Shown here piece by piece: positions 51,754 to 60,433 of a stretch of DNA of 64,000 nucleotides; positions within the stretch are counted from its first letter, which is position 1, and each line of letters begins with the position of its first letter. The notes beneath the pieces are model-generated. The model was not told the DNA's origin. It searched no databases and saw nothing but the letters and a program-made list of their open reading frames with translations. The translations under genes and the position numbers were made by a program. Source of the DNA: Leptospira venezuelensis (GTDB lineage Bacteria; Spirochaetota; Leptospiria; Leptospirales; Leptospiraceae); the NCBI RefSeq assembly GCF_002150035.1, contig NZ_NETS01000011.1, forward strand, positions 496,001 to 560,000, given 5' to 3'.

Positions 51754-51840
51754 ACTCTTATACCAAAGACCAATAGAATTTGAAATAGTTTGCCGGGATT
51801 TAAGACTTGATAGATCCAAATCAGGACTTTCCATGGAAGT

Positions 51841-52359
51841 ATGTCAGACATTTCGATTTACGAAATCACAGTAACACAAGTAATCAAAAACCTAGAACAC
51901 CTAAAACGATTTATAGACAAGGGCAAAAATTTCGCCGAATCCAAAAAAATCGAAATGGATGTTTTGTTAAACTCGAGACTCGCACCGGACCAATACAATT
52001 TTATCCGACAAATCCAATTGGCTTGTGACACAGCGAAATTAGGAGGGGCTCGCCTAACTGGAAAACAATTCCAAAGTCATGATGATACCGAAAAAACTCT
52101 TTCTGAAATAATAGATAGGATCGATTCAGTCGTAGGTATTCTGAAAGGATTGAAACCAGAAGATTATAAAGAAGCTTCTGAAATTAAAATTTCCCTACCC
52201 CGTTGGGAAGGTAAGTCCCTGACCGGAAAAGAATATGCGCTTCATCATATGATCCCTAACTTCTTCTTTCATATCGTGACTGCTTACGATATACTCAGGC
52301 ATAATGGAGTCGAACTTGGGAAGAAGGATTATCTGGGAGATTTTCCTTTTAAATCATAG
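51841..52359 (+). CDS. DUF1993 family protein
   Basis: 172 residues, helical, of the DinB-like/DUF1993 group: SIYEITVTQVIKNLEHLKRF at the start, SRLAPDQYNFIRQIQLACD and LPRWEGKSLTG...HHMIPNFFFHIVTAYDILRH near the end, where histidines in conserved places could bind a metal. Function unknown. A GGAAG ribosome site precedes the ATG. Confidence 0.85.
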   Translation: MSDISIYEITVTQVIKNLEHLKRFIDKGKNFAESKKIEMDVLLNSRLAPDQYNFIRQIQLACDTAKLGGARLTGKQFQSHDDTEKTLSEIIDRIDSVVGILKGLKPEDYKEASEIKISLPRWEGKSLTGKEYALHHMIPNFFFHIVTAYDILRHNGVELGKKDYLGDFPFKS

Positions 52360-52377
52360 ATTTCAATTTTAAGAACC

Positions 52378-52530
52378 TGGACGCCTGCCGCTCCGCGGCA
52401 CCGGACTCTTCGCTCCAATCAGCGGTTCGCCATAAACGGCGCACCGCCGGATTTCCGCTTCCGATTCCTGGCGCAAGCTGCAATAAACTCACGCAGAGCC
52501 GCGAAGACGCAGGATCTGCAGATGTAGTAA
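52378..52530. repeat. GC-rich non-coding island with hairpins
   Basis: About 150 bases that are strikingly GC-rich compared with the AT-rich surroundings. It contains the perfect hairpin TGCCGC-TCC-GCGGCA (52386-52400), a CGCC/GGCG pair around ATAAAC (about 52428-52441) and a GCAGAGCCGCGAAGACGCAG stretch of a kind seen in dispersed intergenic repeats. A weak reading frame on the minus strand is judged spurious. Repeat status cannot be proven from one copy. Confidence 0.4.
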
Positions 52531-52575
52531 CTTCGACATTTCTCAACTTTTTTCCCAAAACCCTCACTATTTTCT

Positions 52576-52597
52576 AACTTAGGTATTTACCTAAGTT
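52576..52597. promoter_or_regulatory. Operator 1 of ArsR-SRPBCC pair
   Basis: Perfect palindrome with 10-bp arms AACTTAGGTA / TACCTAAGTT around TT. It includes the candidate -35 hexamer TTTACC (52586-52591) of the promoter for the downstream ArsR-type gene. Confidence 0.7.
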
Positions 52598-52614
52598 TCT
52601 TTTCGTGATATAGT
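52586..52614 (+). promoter_or_regulatory. Candidate promoter of ArsR-SRPBCC pair
   Basis: TTTACC, 17-base spacer, TATAGT. It puts the transcription start within a base or two of the ATG at 52622, so the messenger may be leaderless. Confidence 0.5.
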
Positions 52615-52629
52615 TAGGTAAATGCCTAA
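52614..52629. promoter_or_regulatory. Operator 2 overlapping the ArsR start codon
   Basis: TTAGGTA-AA-TGCCTAA, one mismatch from the inner part of operator 1 and 35 bases from it centre to centre. It covers the end of the -10 box and the start codon, an ideal place for autorepression. Confidence 0.6.
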
Positions 52630-52969
52630 GTATAGTAACAGTCTGGATAATATGTTTCATGCTCTGGGGGACCCAACAAGAAGGTCCATTTTAGAGCGTT
52701 TGAGCATGGGACCGGCAACTGTAGGAGAATTGGCGGTGCCTTTCAAAATGGCTCTTCCTTCGCTCATGCAGCATCTAGGTGTATTGGAAGATTCTTCTCT
52801 GGTTTGGTCCGAAAAAGTGGGTCGCGTAAGAACTTATAAACTTACACAAGACACCATGAAAGCGGGCGAAGATTGGTTCGTTAGACAACGCACCCATTGG
52901 GACAAAAGGTTAGACCAACTGGACAGTTACTTACTTGAAATGAAGGAGAAAGAAAATGGCAAAAACTAA
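52622..52969 (+). CDS. ArsR-family regulator paired with SRPBCC protein
   Basis: 115 residues: HALGDPTRRSILERLSMGPA, VGELAVPFKMALPSLMQHLG (recognition helix) and VWSEKVGRVRTYKLT (wing). No metal-site cysteines. This subgroup (often called SdpR-like) is typically encoded next to an AHSA1/SRPBCC protein, as here, where the next gene overlaps by 14 bases. Two palindromic sites at its promoter point to autoregulation. Confidence 0.92.
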   Translation: MPKYSNSLDNMFHALGDPTRRSILERLSMGPATVGELAVPFKMALPSLMQHLGVLEDSSLVWSEKVGRVRTYKLTQDTMKAGEDWFVRQRTHWDKRLDQLDSYLLEMKEKENGKN

Positions 52970-53444
52970 TTATTACCAACCGGACCCAAAAACAGATCTA
53001 GTTCTTGAAAGAATCGTAGATGTTCCTACTGAACTGGTTTGGAAAGCATGGACCACTCCGGAACATATACTGAAATGGTTTACCCCTGCCCCATGGAAAA
53101 CTATCGATTGCGAGATTGATCTTAAACCGGGCGGGATCTTCCGCACAACTATGCTATCTCCGGAAGGACAAGAGTTTCCAAATAGCGGGTGCTTTTTAGA
53201 TATCGTTGAAAATGAAAAACTTGTGTTCACTGATATTTTTGAGCCGGGTTTCAAACCTACTCCAAGCGGCGGATTTTTTACTGCGATACTTACATTAGAA
53301 AAACATGGTAATGGGACCAAATATCATGTTCTTGCTCGTCATAAAGATGAAGAAAGCAGAAAAAAACATGAAGAGATGGGTTTTCATGATGGTTGGAACG
53401 CAGCATTGGATCAATTAGTAGAACTAATGAAAGCAGTTCGCTAA
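52956..53444 (+). CDS. SRPBCC/AHSA1-domain protein
   Basis: 162 residues, one START-like domain: RIVDVPTELVWKAWTTPEHI, KWFTPAPWKTIDCEIDLKPG, GGFFTAILTLEKHGNGT and HDGWNAALDQLVELM are characteristic of activator-of-Hsp90 homology/SRPBCC proteins of the YndB type. They bind hydrophobic small molecules in a helix-grip cavity; a ligand is unknown. It overlaps the ArsR-type gene and is probably the target and effector-linked partner of that regulator. Confidence 0.9.
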   Translation: MAKTNYYQPDPKTDLVLERIVDVPTELVWKAWTTPEHILKWFTPAPWKTIDCEIDLKPGGIFRTTMLSPEGQEFPNSGCFLDIVENEKLVFTDIFEPGFKPTPSGGFFTAILTLEKHGNGTKYHVLARHKDEESRKKHEEMGFHDGWNAALDQLVELMKAVR

Positions 53445-53453
53445 ATTTTATAA

Positions 53454-53512
53454 TAATAGATCAATCATCTAAAATCGGGCATTCATTTACTGATTTTAGA
53501 TGATATCTATTA
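53454..53512. terminator. Bidirectional terminator between convergent genes
   Basis: Long inverted repeat: arms TAATAGAT-CA-ATCATCTAAAATC and GATTTTAGATGAT-ATCTATTA (21 paired bases, 2-base bulge) around a 15-base loop. AT-rich flanks (TATTTAATTTTTA on the plus side, AAATTTTATAA on the other) allow termination in both directions for the SRPBCC gene and the cupin gene. Confidence 0.8.
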
Positions 53513-53533
53513 TATTTAATTTTTATAATTTTA

Positions 53534-54280
53534 TTAGTCCTTTGCATTTCTCCATTTTAAGGCATATTCTTTTTTCCAACTCCTAAAACCGAATAACCTT
53601 GCCGTAGGCGAAATTAAGAAAGAAAGAATCTTCTGTACCGAAACGGAAGGACTAGCCAAATATGTATCATCATAATAACCGGTAACTAGCATCGCTTGTA
53701 AAAAAAATGAGATATCGCTTCTAGGAGTATCGTTTTCAGTAAAAAATCCATGGATCTGAGTTAGGAAAAACGGCCATTTTCCAGAAGGTTTCACTCTTAC
53801 GATCGCATTCAATTCTTCTAAACCATGATTAAAAGGTTGATGAGCGGTTCCTTTAGGAACAGTAAAAGATTCTCCGGGATTTAACTCGTATGTTTTGCCG
53901 TCACTTATCACATTTAATTTTCCCTTTTTAACAATAAAAGTTTCATCGTAATTGGGATGGATATGCGGTTTTGGTATCGCTCCACCTGGTTGCAAAAAGA
54001 GTTCCGCCTCTGAAAATTCTTCTGAGTCTGTCTTTAAAAAGATCACCTTTTCGGAAGCGAAATTATTTACGATCGTATCTCCAGGCATAGGGTAAAGCTC
54101 GCTTGGCGGAGAAGGCTCCGGAAAAATTATATGATGCAGTACACTCCCGATAAGTATATATGTTAGGATCCCGTATAATAGAAATTTAATTTGTTTCACC
54201 CGTTTCTCCGAATTTACTTTTAAGAAGAGGCTCAATCTCTCTTCTTTCAGAAAATTAACATCTTCGAGCTCAAATCTCAA
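53534..54280 (-). CDS. Membrane-anchored cupin-domain protein
   Basis: 248 residues. One membrane helix near residues 32-52 (FLLYGILTYILIGSVLHHIIF) and a cupin_2 barrel at about 75-165 with metal ligands in PKPHIHPNYDETFIVKKG and a later His in PKGTAHQPFNHG. The C-terminal part (FFLQAMLVTGYYDDTYLASP) is family-specific. Cupins of this sort bind a metal and a small ligand or act as dioxygenases; the activity cannot be deduced. The start codon abuts the stop of the XRE regulator gene, which is therefore a good candidate for its control. Confidence 0.8.
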   Translation of the reverse strand: MRFELEDVNFLKEERLSLFLKVNSEKRVKQIKFLLYGILTYILIGSVLHHIIFPEPSPPSELYPMPGDTIVNNFASEKVIFLKTDSEEFSEAELFLQPGGAIPKPHIHPNYDETFIVKKGKLNVISDGKTYELNPGESFTVPKGTAHQPFNHGLEELNAIVRVKPSGKWPFFLTQIHGFFTENDTPRSDISFFLQAMLVTGYYDDTYLASPSVSVQKILSFLISPTARLFGFRSWKKEYALKWRNAKD

Positions 54281-55090
54281 TTACCAGGAGGTAATATTCT
54301 CTATTTTTTTATCTAAATTTCTTGAGGACACACTTGAAAACTCTATTGTGAGCTCTTTAAATCTTTCGTGAAATCGCTCCATTGAAGAAGAAGTTCCTTC
54401 ATCGGAAGGAATCATATAATAACAGCGAATAGATTCGGAATTAATATCAAAAGGATGTCCAATTACTGTTTCTATTAAATCGAAGGAAAGTATTCCTTCA
54501 TACCTTAACTGTAGTTTGGGAAGTTTTCCAATTTCATTTTTTTGAATTTCTATTGTTCCATGAGCAATTCTATCGATCACTAAGTCTTCGAAAGCAGTAC
54601 AACTGTTCATTCTATCCGAGAAAATTTCGTAGTCCAATAAATAACGCCCAAAACCTTTATCACTCAAAATGAGTTCATTGCGGCTCATTCCTTCTGCTGA
54701 TGAAAACGTTCCGTTCAATTCTGAGACGAGGCAATCCATTCCATTATTAGATACGATGATCTTCCCCTTTTGATCAACTACGCAGGCGGGGTTCGGATCT
54801 TGCCTTAAGATCATTTTTTTTAATAATTCTTTCTGAACGTTTTGTTCACTTTGCAAAGAACTGTGTTCTGAAGAAAATCCAGCCGCTGCAAACAGAAGAT
54901 TGCGATAAGGAGAAGAAATCCCCAAAGCTTCGGTTAACTTACGAACAATCTCTCTTCCAGGTTTCGCCCTGCCCGATTCCAAGAAACTAAGATGTTTAGA
55001 TGAGATTCCTGCATCTAATGCCAGGTCTAATTGACTTTTCTGCTCGCTATCCCTTAAAATTCTCAAAACCTTTCCGAACGAATTGAACAT
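54281..55090 (-). CDS. XRE-family regulator with MmyB-like ligand domain
   Basis: 269 residues from the ATG (MFNSFGKVLRIL) preceded by GAGGAAA; a TTG four codons upstream overlaps that ribosome site. N-terminal helix-turn-helix (QLDLALDAGISSKHLSFLES, GRAKPGREIVRKL) and a C-terminal MmyB-type PAS-like domain (ILRQDPNPACVVDQKGKIIV, NNGMDCLVSEL) that in relatives binds fatty acids. Zero bases separate it from the cupin gene. Confidence 0.88.
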   Translation of the reverse strand: MFNSFGKVLRILRDSEQKSQLDLALDAGISSKHLSFLESGRAKPGREIVRKLTEALGISSPYRNLLFAAAGFSSEHSSLQSEQNVQKELLKKMILRQDPNPACVVDQKGKIIVSNNGMDCLVSELNGTFSSAEGMSRNELILSDKGFGRYLLDYEIFSDRMNSCTAFEDLVIDRIAHGTIEIQKNEIGKLPKLQLRYEGILSFDLIETVIGHPFDINSESIRCYYMIPSDEGTSSSMERFHERFKELTIEFSSVSSRNLDKKIENITSW

Positions 55091-55235
55091 ATATTTCCTC
55101 AACGACGATTTTGTTCAGTTAGAACGATATCCCGGAGAACTTAATGGGGGAATATTTTATTCAAAGAGCTGAGAACAAACCTTACCCTTTTGGGAATAAA
55201 ACACTGGGAAATGACTTTCGGATATTCTGAATATT

Positions 55236-55703
55236 TTAAAATGCTATTTTATAAGTAGCATGGCATCTAACACAATTTTGGGTGAGCTTGTCTAATTCTT
55301 TTAGAATGCCTTTAGTGTCTTTCTTCTGTCTTAGATCTTCTGCAATCTTATCGAATTGGTCATGCGTACCAAACCCCAATTGTTTGAATTCTATAGGTAA
55401 TTTTAAAAGGATCGTTTTTTCCTCATCTTCCAACTTTTTTACCATTTCCATTCCGCTTGCAGAAGCAGCTAATTCCGCTTTTTTATAATCATCTTCGGCT
55501 AATGCAGAAACGATCCCATTAACTGATGCAAGCAATCCTCGCATCTCAGTTAGAACTAAATTCCTTTCTTGAGGGTTCAAATGGATTGCAATTCTACCGT
55601 CTATTGATTCGGACACATTTCCGGAAAAGAAAAAATAGAGAATAACGGAAACAGAGATTAACCATAAAACTAAAGAAATCAATCCTAAAGGAATTTTTTT
55701 CAC
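55236..55703 (-). CDS. Cytochrome c'-like haem protein
   Basis: 155 residues: an N-terminal membrane anchor or uncleaved signal (about 5-28), a four-helix-bundle region (MRGLLASVNGIVSALAEDDY...) and a single C-terminal haem site CVRCHATYKIAF. The C-terminal CxxCH near the end is the arrangement of cytochrome c'. Such proteins bind nitric oxide; its place next to the nor genes fits NO tolerance. It is separated from norD by 59 bases and may share the nor transcript. Confidence 0.82.
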   Translation of the reverse strand: MKKIPLGLISLVLWLISVSVILYFFFSGNVSESIDGRIAIHLNPQERNLVLTEMRGLLASVNGIVSALAEDDYKKAELAASASGMEMVKKLEDEEKTILLKLPIEFKQLGFGTHDQFDKIAEDLRQKKDTKGILKELDKLTQNCVRCHATYKIAF

Positions 55704-55762
55704 AACTTACTCCATAAAACAAATATCAAACTATTATAATATAAATTCAAATTGTTCTGATT

Positions 55763-57538
55763 TCACCGGACTAATTTGATAAAAAAATCAGTTAATGCTT
55801 CCGGCAATTCTTTCGGACTTGGTAAAATCCTATAAGACTCTTTCCCAAGCATAGCGGGAAGATATTGTTTTGCACTCTTATCGATCGCGAGAGCAAAAAC
55901 TCCTACATTCGCTCTTTCACATTGTTGGATCGCTTTTTTGACGTCTTCTATTCCGTATTTTCCTTCGTAACGATCATAATCGTTCGGCTTTCCATCTGTC
56001 AAAAGTAGAATCCAACGTTTTTGGCTTTTTTCATTTTGGATCAAAGAAAGGGAATGTCGAATCGCAGGTCCTATCCGTGTATACCCTTTAGCTTCCATAA
56101 GTCCTATCTTGTCTCTTGATCTTTCCCAAGGTTCATCAAAACTTTTTATATTCGAATAATCACAATGATTTCTAGTATTAGAATAAAATGAATCTATCCT
56201 AAAACGATCTCCAAATTCTGAACAAATCTGCCCAAATAATACCAAGGAAACTTTTTCCACATCCAAGATCCTTTGGTTATCTACATAAGAATCTGTGGAC
56301 AAACTCATATCAGCGAGTAACAGTATAGAAACTTCCCTAAGCTTCTTTCTATCGGATAAATATACATTTTCGCCGGGAGTTTGGCCACAAGATAGATCCG
56401 AAAAATATTGCAGAGCAGCATCCAGATCCAAATCTTCTCCATAAGTTTGTCTTTTAAGAGACGTTTTCAGATTAAAAAATCGATTCATTCTGGATCGAAG
56501 TGAATTTAATATATTATGATTTTCTTGGAAAACTTTTTGAGTGAATCCGTAATTTCCATCCGGAAATTGTTTCGGGAATACTTTACAATGATCCTTTCTA
56601 AATTTCTTCTTTTTAAAATCCCATTCATCATACAAAATTGGATTTTCATTAGAGCGATCATTCTCCACTTCTCCCGCAAATAATCCTGAGAAAAAATCGG
56701 TCCTAAAAACGGAATGAGTAGGTTCGTTAGAACGAACTGTATGTCTGAGATCTAACTCTCGAATTGCTTCTTCTTGTTCTGATAAAGTATCAGATCCATC
56801 AAAGTCCCGCCAATTTCCTTGGAATTCCTCTGCAGTTTCTACCTTTTCGAATTGGTGCATTAAAGTATAATCTTCTTGTGATTTGAGATCCGCTTGGATA
56901 ATTTCTACCCTTTCTCTGGGGACTCCCTCTAACTCTGTTTCAATCTTATCATTTTCATTTTTTTGAGAATGTAATTCTTGAGAAGATATCGAACTTTCTC
57001 TTTTTGAAGAAGAAGACATCCAAATTCCATGTAACAAGGAAAGATCTTCAGGAAGATTCTTATTCTTTAGTATAGATCTTTGAAATTCCTTCTCTATATT
57101 TTCTACAGATCTTAAAATGGATATTGCGTCCGGAAAATTTTTTATCAGGCTTGCAATTACCTGTGGATAGGTTTCTGCTGCAGCGTGTAAAGATTCGCTT
57201 CTGCCCTTAGTTTCTCCTTTTTTCCAATAAAACCCTAACCTTCTTTGTTCAGAAATATAAAGTATTCTGAATATATAAAATTGAATATTAGAGTTAATGT
57301 CAGGTCCGTGAAAATAGGATTGTGGCAAGAAGTAGATTTGGTCCTGAAATCCTCCTTCTCTTTCCGCAGGAAATATTTCTATATTCTCCCCGGTCAAAGA
57401 TTTAGCGAGAATAGAAAGCCTTGGCTTAAGTTCGGAAAGTTTTGCTATTTTATTATGTAAGAATTGATCTTTCTCAGGAGAGAAAATCTCCCGAACAGTA
57501 TTATATGTTTTCTTAAATACGAATTCTTCCCAACCCAT
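55763..57538 (-). CDS. norD: Nitric oxide reductase accessory protein NorD (VWA domain)
   Basis: 591 residues. A long N-terminal helical/acidic region, then a C-terminal von Willebrand A domain (about 395-591) with the metal-ion site LLLADMSLSTDSYVD, Thr in EAKGYTRIGPAIRHSL and LLLTDGKPNDYDRYEGKYG. This is the NorD/CbbO architecture; with NorQ it is needed to insert metal into the NorB active site. One base separates it from norQ. Confidence 0.92.
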   Translation of the reverse strand: MGWEEFVFKKTYNTVREIFSPEKDQFLHNKIAKLSELKPRLSILAKSLTGENIEIFPAEREGGFQDQIYFLPQSYFHGPDINSNIQFYIFRILYISEQRRLGFYWKKGETKGRSESLHAAAETYPQVIASLIKNFPDAISILRSVENIEKEFQRSILKNKNLPEDLSLLHGIWMSSSSKRESSISSQELHSQKNENDKIETELEGVPRERVEIIQADLKSQEDYTLMHQFEKVETAEEFQGNWRDFDGSDTLSEQEEAIRELDLRHTVRSNEPTHSVFRTDFFSGLFAGEVENDRSNENPILYDEWDFKKKKFRKDHCKVFPKQFPDGNYGFTQKVFQENHNILNSLRSRMNRFFNLKTSLKRQTYGEDLDLDAALQYFSDLSCGQTPGENVYLSDRKKLREVSILLLADMSLSTDSYVDNQRILDVEKVSLVLFGQICSEFGDRFRIDSFYSNTRNHCDYSNIKSFDEPWERSRDKIGLMEAKGYTRIGPAIRHSLSLIQNEKSQKRWILLLTDGKPNDYDRYEGKYGIEDVKKAIQQCERANVGVFALAIDKSAKQYLPAMLGKESYRILPSPKELPEALTDFFIKLVR

Positions 57539-57539
57539 A

Positions 57540-58361
57540 TTAGATCATTAAAGAGACCAGATCTTTTAAAGAACGGATCGTATCTGGATCATCACTCAAT
57601 GGTTGGACAATGGCAACTTCGCAAGATAATCGAGAGGGCAAACCTGTGGAGATCAATTTTGCGGCATCCACAAGTAATCTTGTAGAGCAAGATTCCAATA
57701 GTCCCAACTCTGTGAGATTTCGGATTTTCTCTGCAAGCCTTACTAGTTTAGAAGAAATGGAAGAAGAAATTCCCGTCTCCTTGCTTAATATTTCCTCTTC
57801 TGTTTCCTTGTTCGGATAATCGAATTGGATGGATATAAATCTTTGTCTTGTAGAAGGTTTTAATTCTTTCCAACCTCTTTGGTAACCCGGATTATAAGAA
57901 GCTACTAAAACAAAAGTATCCGGAGCCTTTAAATTTTCATTCTTTCTATCAATGAAAATTTCTCTTCTGTGATCTGTCAAAGGATGGATAGAGACAATCG
58001 TATCAGGTCTTGCCTCTGCAATTTCATCAATATATAATATTCCACCGGAGCGAACACTTCTAGTCAAAGGTCCGTCCTGCCAGACAGTCTCGGAACCTTG
58101 GATCAAAAATCTTCCGAGCAAATCTACAGCAGAAGTTTCCTCATGACAAGATACGCTTGTCATTGGAAGACCTAATTTGGATGCCATAAATTCTACAAAT
58201 CTAGTTTTACCACAACCTGTGGGACCTTTGAGCAAGATAGGGAGTCTATTATTATAAGCGTGTTCGAATATTTCTATCTCTTGCCCAATAGGTCTATAAT
58301 ATGGAATCTCGTTTTGAGCCAACATTCCATTTTTATGATCTGTTTTAGGATCTACGGGCAA
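57540..58361 (-). CDS. norQ: Nitric oxide reductase activation AAA+ ATPase NorQ
   Basis: 273 residues from a TTG fixed by AGGAGA seven to ten bases upstream; the start overlaps norB by 17 bases. MoxR/NorQ-type AAA+: Walker A LKGPTGCGKTRFVEFMA, Walker B GGILYIDEIAEARPD, sensor 1 LVASYNPGYQRGW, arginine finger region LKPSTRQRFISI. It works with NorD to mature NorB. Confidence 0.94.
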   Translation of the reverse strand: MPVDPKTDHKNGMLAQNEIPYYRPIGQEIEIFEHAYNNRLPILLKGPTGCGKTRFVEFMASKLGLPMTSVSCHEETSAVDLLGRFLIQGSETVWQDGPLTRSVRSGGILYIDEIAEARPDTIVSIHPLTDHRREIFIDRKNENLKAPDTFVLVASYNPGYQRGWKELKPSTRQRFISIQFDYPNKETEEEILSKETGISSSISSKLVRLAEKIRNLTELGLLESCSTRLLVDAAKLISTGLPSRLSCEVAIVQPLSDDPDTIRSLKDLVSLMI

Positions 58362-59715
58362 GAGAAATATCTCCTGAAGTCTGCTCTGCCCCTAAGGCTT
58401 CATCCGTTGGAGCTCCAAAACGTATGAAGTTAATAATGAATGCGATAATCCCCGAAGTGAAAACAGTTGCTGCAAGTATCAATCCTAAGAAGTGAACTTG
58501 GATCTCCTTTTGAACAGTCAAAAAGTCTAGTCCTAATTTTCTTTCTAGGTAAACTTGTGCGATACCCGCTACCGCAAATGCTCCGGTCATACCTAACATT
58601 CCGATATTCGAAGCCCAGAATGCAAAAAGTCCTGTTGGATTATTCCAAAGTTTTCTACCAGTAAGCAAAGGCATCGCATATGTTAAGATCGCAAAAACAA
58701 TCATTGCATAAGCCCCCCAGAAAGCGAGGTGTCCGTGCATTGCAGTGATCAATGTTCCGTGAGTATATAAGTTTACCTGAGGAAGAGTGTGAGCAAATCC
58801 TAAAAATCCAGCACCAACGAAAGACATGACTGCACTTCCAATCGTCCAGAATAGAGCGATCGTATTTGGGTGGTTCCTTCCACTTTTCCGATACATGGAG
58901 ATTGCAAACATCGCCATAGCAAGAAATGCAAGAGGCTCCAACATAGAGAAGAATCCGCCAACCCATTTCCAGTATTCAGGAACTCCTATATAGTAGTAAT
59001 GGTGGCCTGTTCCCAAGATCCCGGATAAGAAAGTTAACCCGACAATCACATACAGCCATTTCTCGATAACTTCTCTATCCACTCCAGTGAGTTTGATTAG
59101 AAGGAAAGAAAGTATCCCTCCCATGATCAATTCCCAAACTCCCTCTACCCAAAGATGAACTACCCACCAACGGAAATACGAATCCACCGTTTGACTATTG
59201 AATTGGATCATTCCTGGAAGATACAAAAGAGCAGCGGAGAAAAGACCAAAATACAGAACAAGAGAAGTTGTAGTATACCTTTTTCCCTTCCAAACTGTCA
59301 TTCCTATATTAAAAAGGAATAATAGAACGTTAACTACGACCAGATAATCCAAAGGGCGAGGGATTTCTAAAAACTTTCTACCTTCCCAATAATTAAAGTG
59401 AAACCCTATAATGGACACAACACCGACCAAAATTAAAGAGATAAGTTGGAGGTATGCAAGTCTTTCTGAATAAATCTCTCTATCAGATTCATCCGGAATA
59501 ATATAATGTGCAGCACCCATAAAACCTGTTAGTAACCAGACTACCAACAAATTTGTATGAGTTGCTCTTGCAGCATTGAATGGAACCCAATCATGCAAAA
59601 CATCGAACCCCATTCTGGCAAATCCCATCACGAATCCATAAACTATTTGCAGGGACAACAAGAGCATGCAGGTAGCAAAGAACCAATATGCAATTTTTTG
59701 AGATTTATATTTCAT
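58345..59715 (-). CDS. norB: Nitric oxide reductase catalytic subunit NorB
   Basis: 456 residues with 12 predicted membrane helices, haem-copper-oxidase fold. Haem and iron ligands are seen in AARATHTNLLVVWLL, VVHLWVEGVWELIMG (His and Glu of the non-haem iron region), LGTGHHYYYIGVPEYW and AMHGHLAFWGAYAM. Without the N-terminal extension of quinol-dependent qNOR, it is a cNOR-type enzyme that takes electrons from NorC and reduces NO to nitrous oxide in the membrane. Confidence 0.95.
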   Translation of the reverse strand: MKYKSQKIAYWFFATCMLLLSLQIVYGFVMGFARMGFDVLHDWVPFNAARATHTNLLVVWLLTGFMGAAHYIIPDESDREIYSERLAYLQLISLILVGVVSIIGFHFNYWEGRKFLEIPRPLDYLVVVNVLLFLFNIGMTVWKGKRYTTTSLVLYFGLFSAALLYLPGMIQFNSQTVDSYFRWWVVHLWVEGVWELIMGGILSFLLIKLTGVDREVIEKWLYVIVGLTFLSGILGTGHHYYYIGVPEYWKWVGGFFSMLEPLAFLAMAMFAISMYRKSGRNHPNTIALFWTIGSAVMSFVGAGFLGFAHTLPQVNLYTHGTLITAMHGHLAFWGAYAMIVFAILTYAMPLLTGRKLWNNPTGLFAFWASNIGMLGMTGAFAVAGIAQVYLERKLGLDFLTVQKEIQVHFLGLILAATVFTSGIIAFIINFIRFGAPTDEALGAEQTSGDISLARRS

Positions 59716-59746
59716 AAAAAAACCGTTATATTCTAATCCTATTTGT

Positions 59747-60433
59747 TTATTTCAATTGAGAGAGATAAGAGGAGAGATCCTTGATCTCACTATCGCTTAG
59801 AGGAAGTTTAGGCATCGCAGTACCCGGTTTGATTTTTTGCGGATCCCTCAGCCAATTTTCTAGATATGCAATATCGTATTTTTTTCCTACTGAGTCCAAA
59901 GCTGGACCTACGTTTCCTCCAGCACCTCCAACTGAATGGCAAGCAGTACAGATCTGTTTAAATTTTTCAGGTTGAGCAACAGCAGCTGACTCGGCATTTA
60001 CGAGTTGTGTAGAAGATTTATATTCAGGTTTAGGGGGAAATCCCTTAAGATCCAACTCTCCATTCCACTTTAAGAAAGCGATGATATCCGAGATCTGAGA
60101 TTCAGAAAAATCGTATTTCACCATTTTCCTTTCCCCAGGATACATAGCTTGAGGATCCTTTAGAAAAACACGAATCCATTCAGGACCTCTTCTTTCGTAA
60201 ACCTTGGTTAATTCAGGAGCGTAATATGCTCCTTCTCCCAAGATCGTATGACATCCCATACAATTATTCTTTTCCCAAAGCTCTTTGCCTCGGATCACTT
60301 CCTCACTTAAAGTTTTGGAAGAAGGAGAAGAATAAACGTATTTTAAAGAATCATAAGTAAGAAGCAGGAAAACTGCGGAGAATAAAAATGTCCCGACCAG
60401 GAAAAATAATTTCGCCTGAAATTTTGTAAGCAT
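59747..60433 (-). CDS. norC: Nitric oxide reductase cytochrome subunit NorC with a second haem c domain
   Basis: 228 residues. N-terminal membrane anchor (about 8-32), first haem site CMGCH (about residue 58) followed by the NorC segment LGEGAYYAPELTKVYERRG and the axial Met region (YPGERKMVKYDF). A second class I cytochrome c domain starts near residue 150 with CTACHSVGGAGGNVGPALD and has its own Met in PGTAMPKLPLSD. Ordinary NorC has one haem, so this is a di-haem version. It lies 31 bases upstream of norB. Confidence 0.92.
   Translation of the reverse strand: MLTKFQAKLFFLVGTFLFSAVFLLLTYDSLKYVYSSPSSKTLSEEVIRGKELWEKNNCMGCHTILGEGAYYAPELTKVYERRGPEWIRVFLKDPQAMYPGERKMVKYDFSESQISDIIAFLKWNGELDLKGFPPKPEYKSSTQLVNAESAAVAQPEKFKQICTACHSVGGAGGNVGPALDSVGKKYDIAYLENWLRDPQKIKPGTAMPKLPLSDSEIKDLSSYLSQLK

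Noticed and set aside
52349..52567. A 72-codon minus-strand frame over the GC-rich island
   Set aside because: No ribosome site, unusual composition and no motif; open frames are expected by chance in GC-rich sequence.
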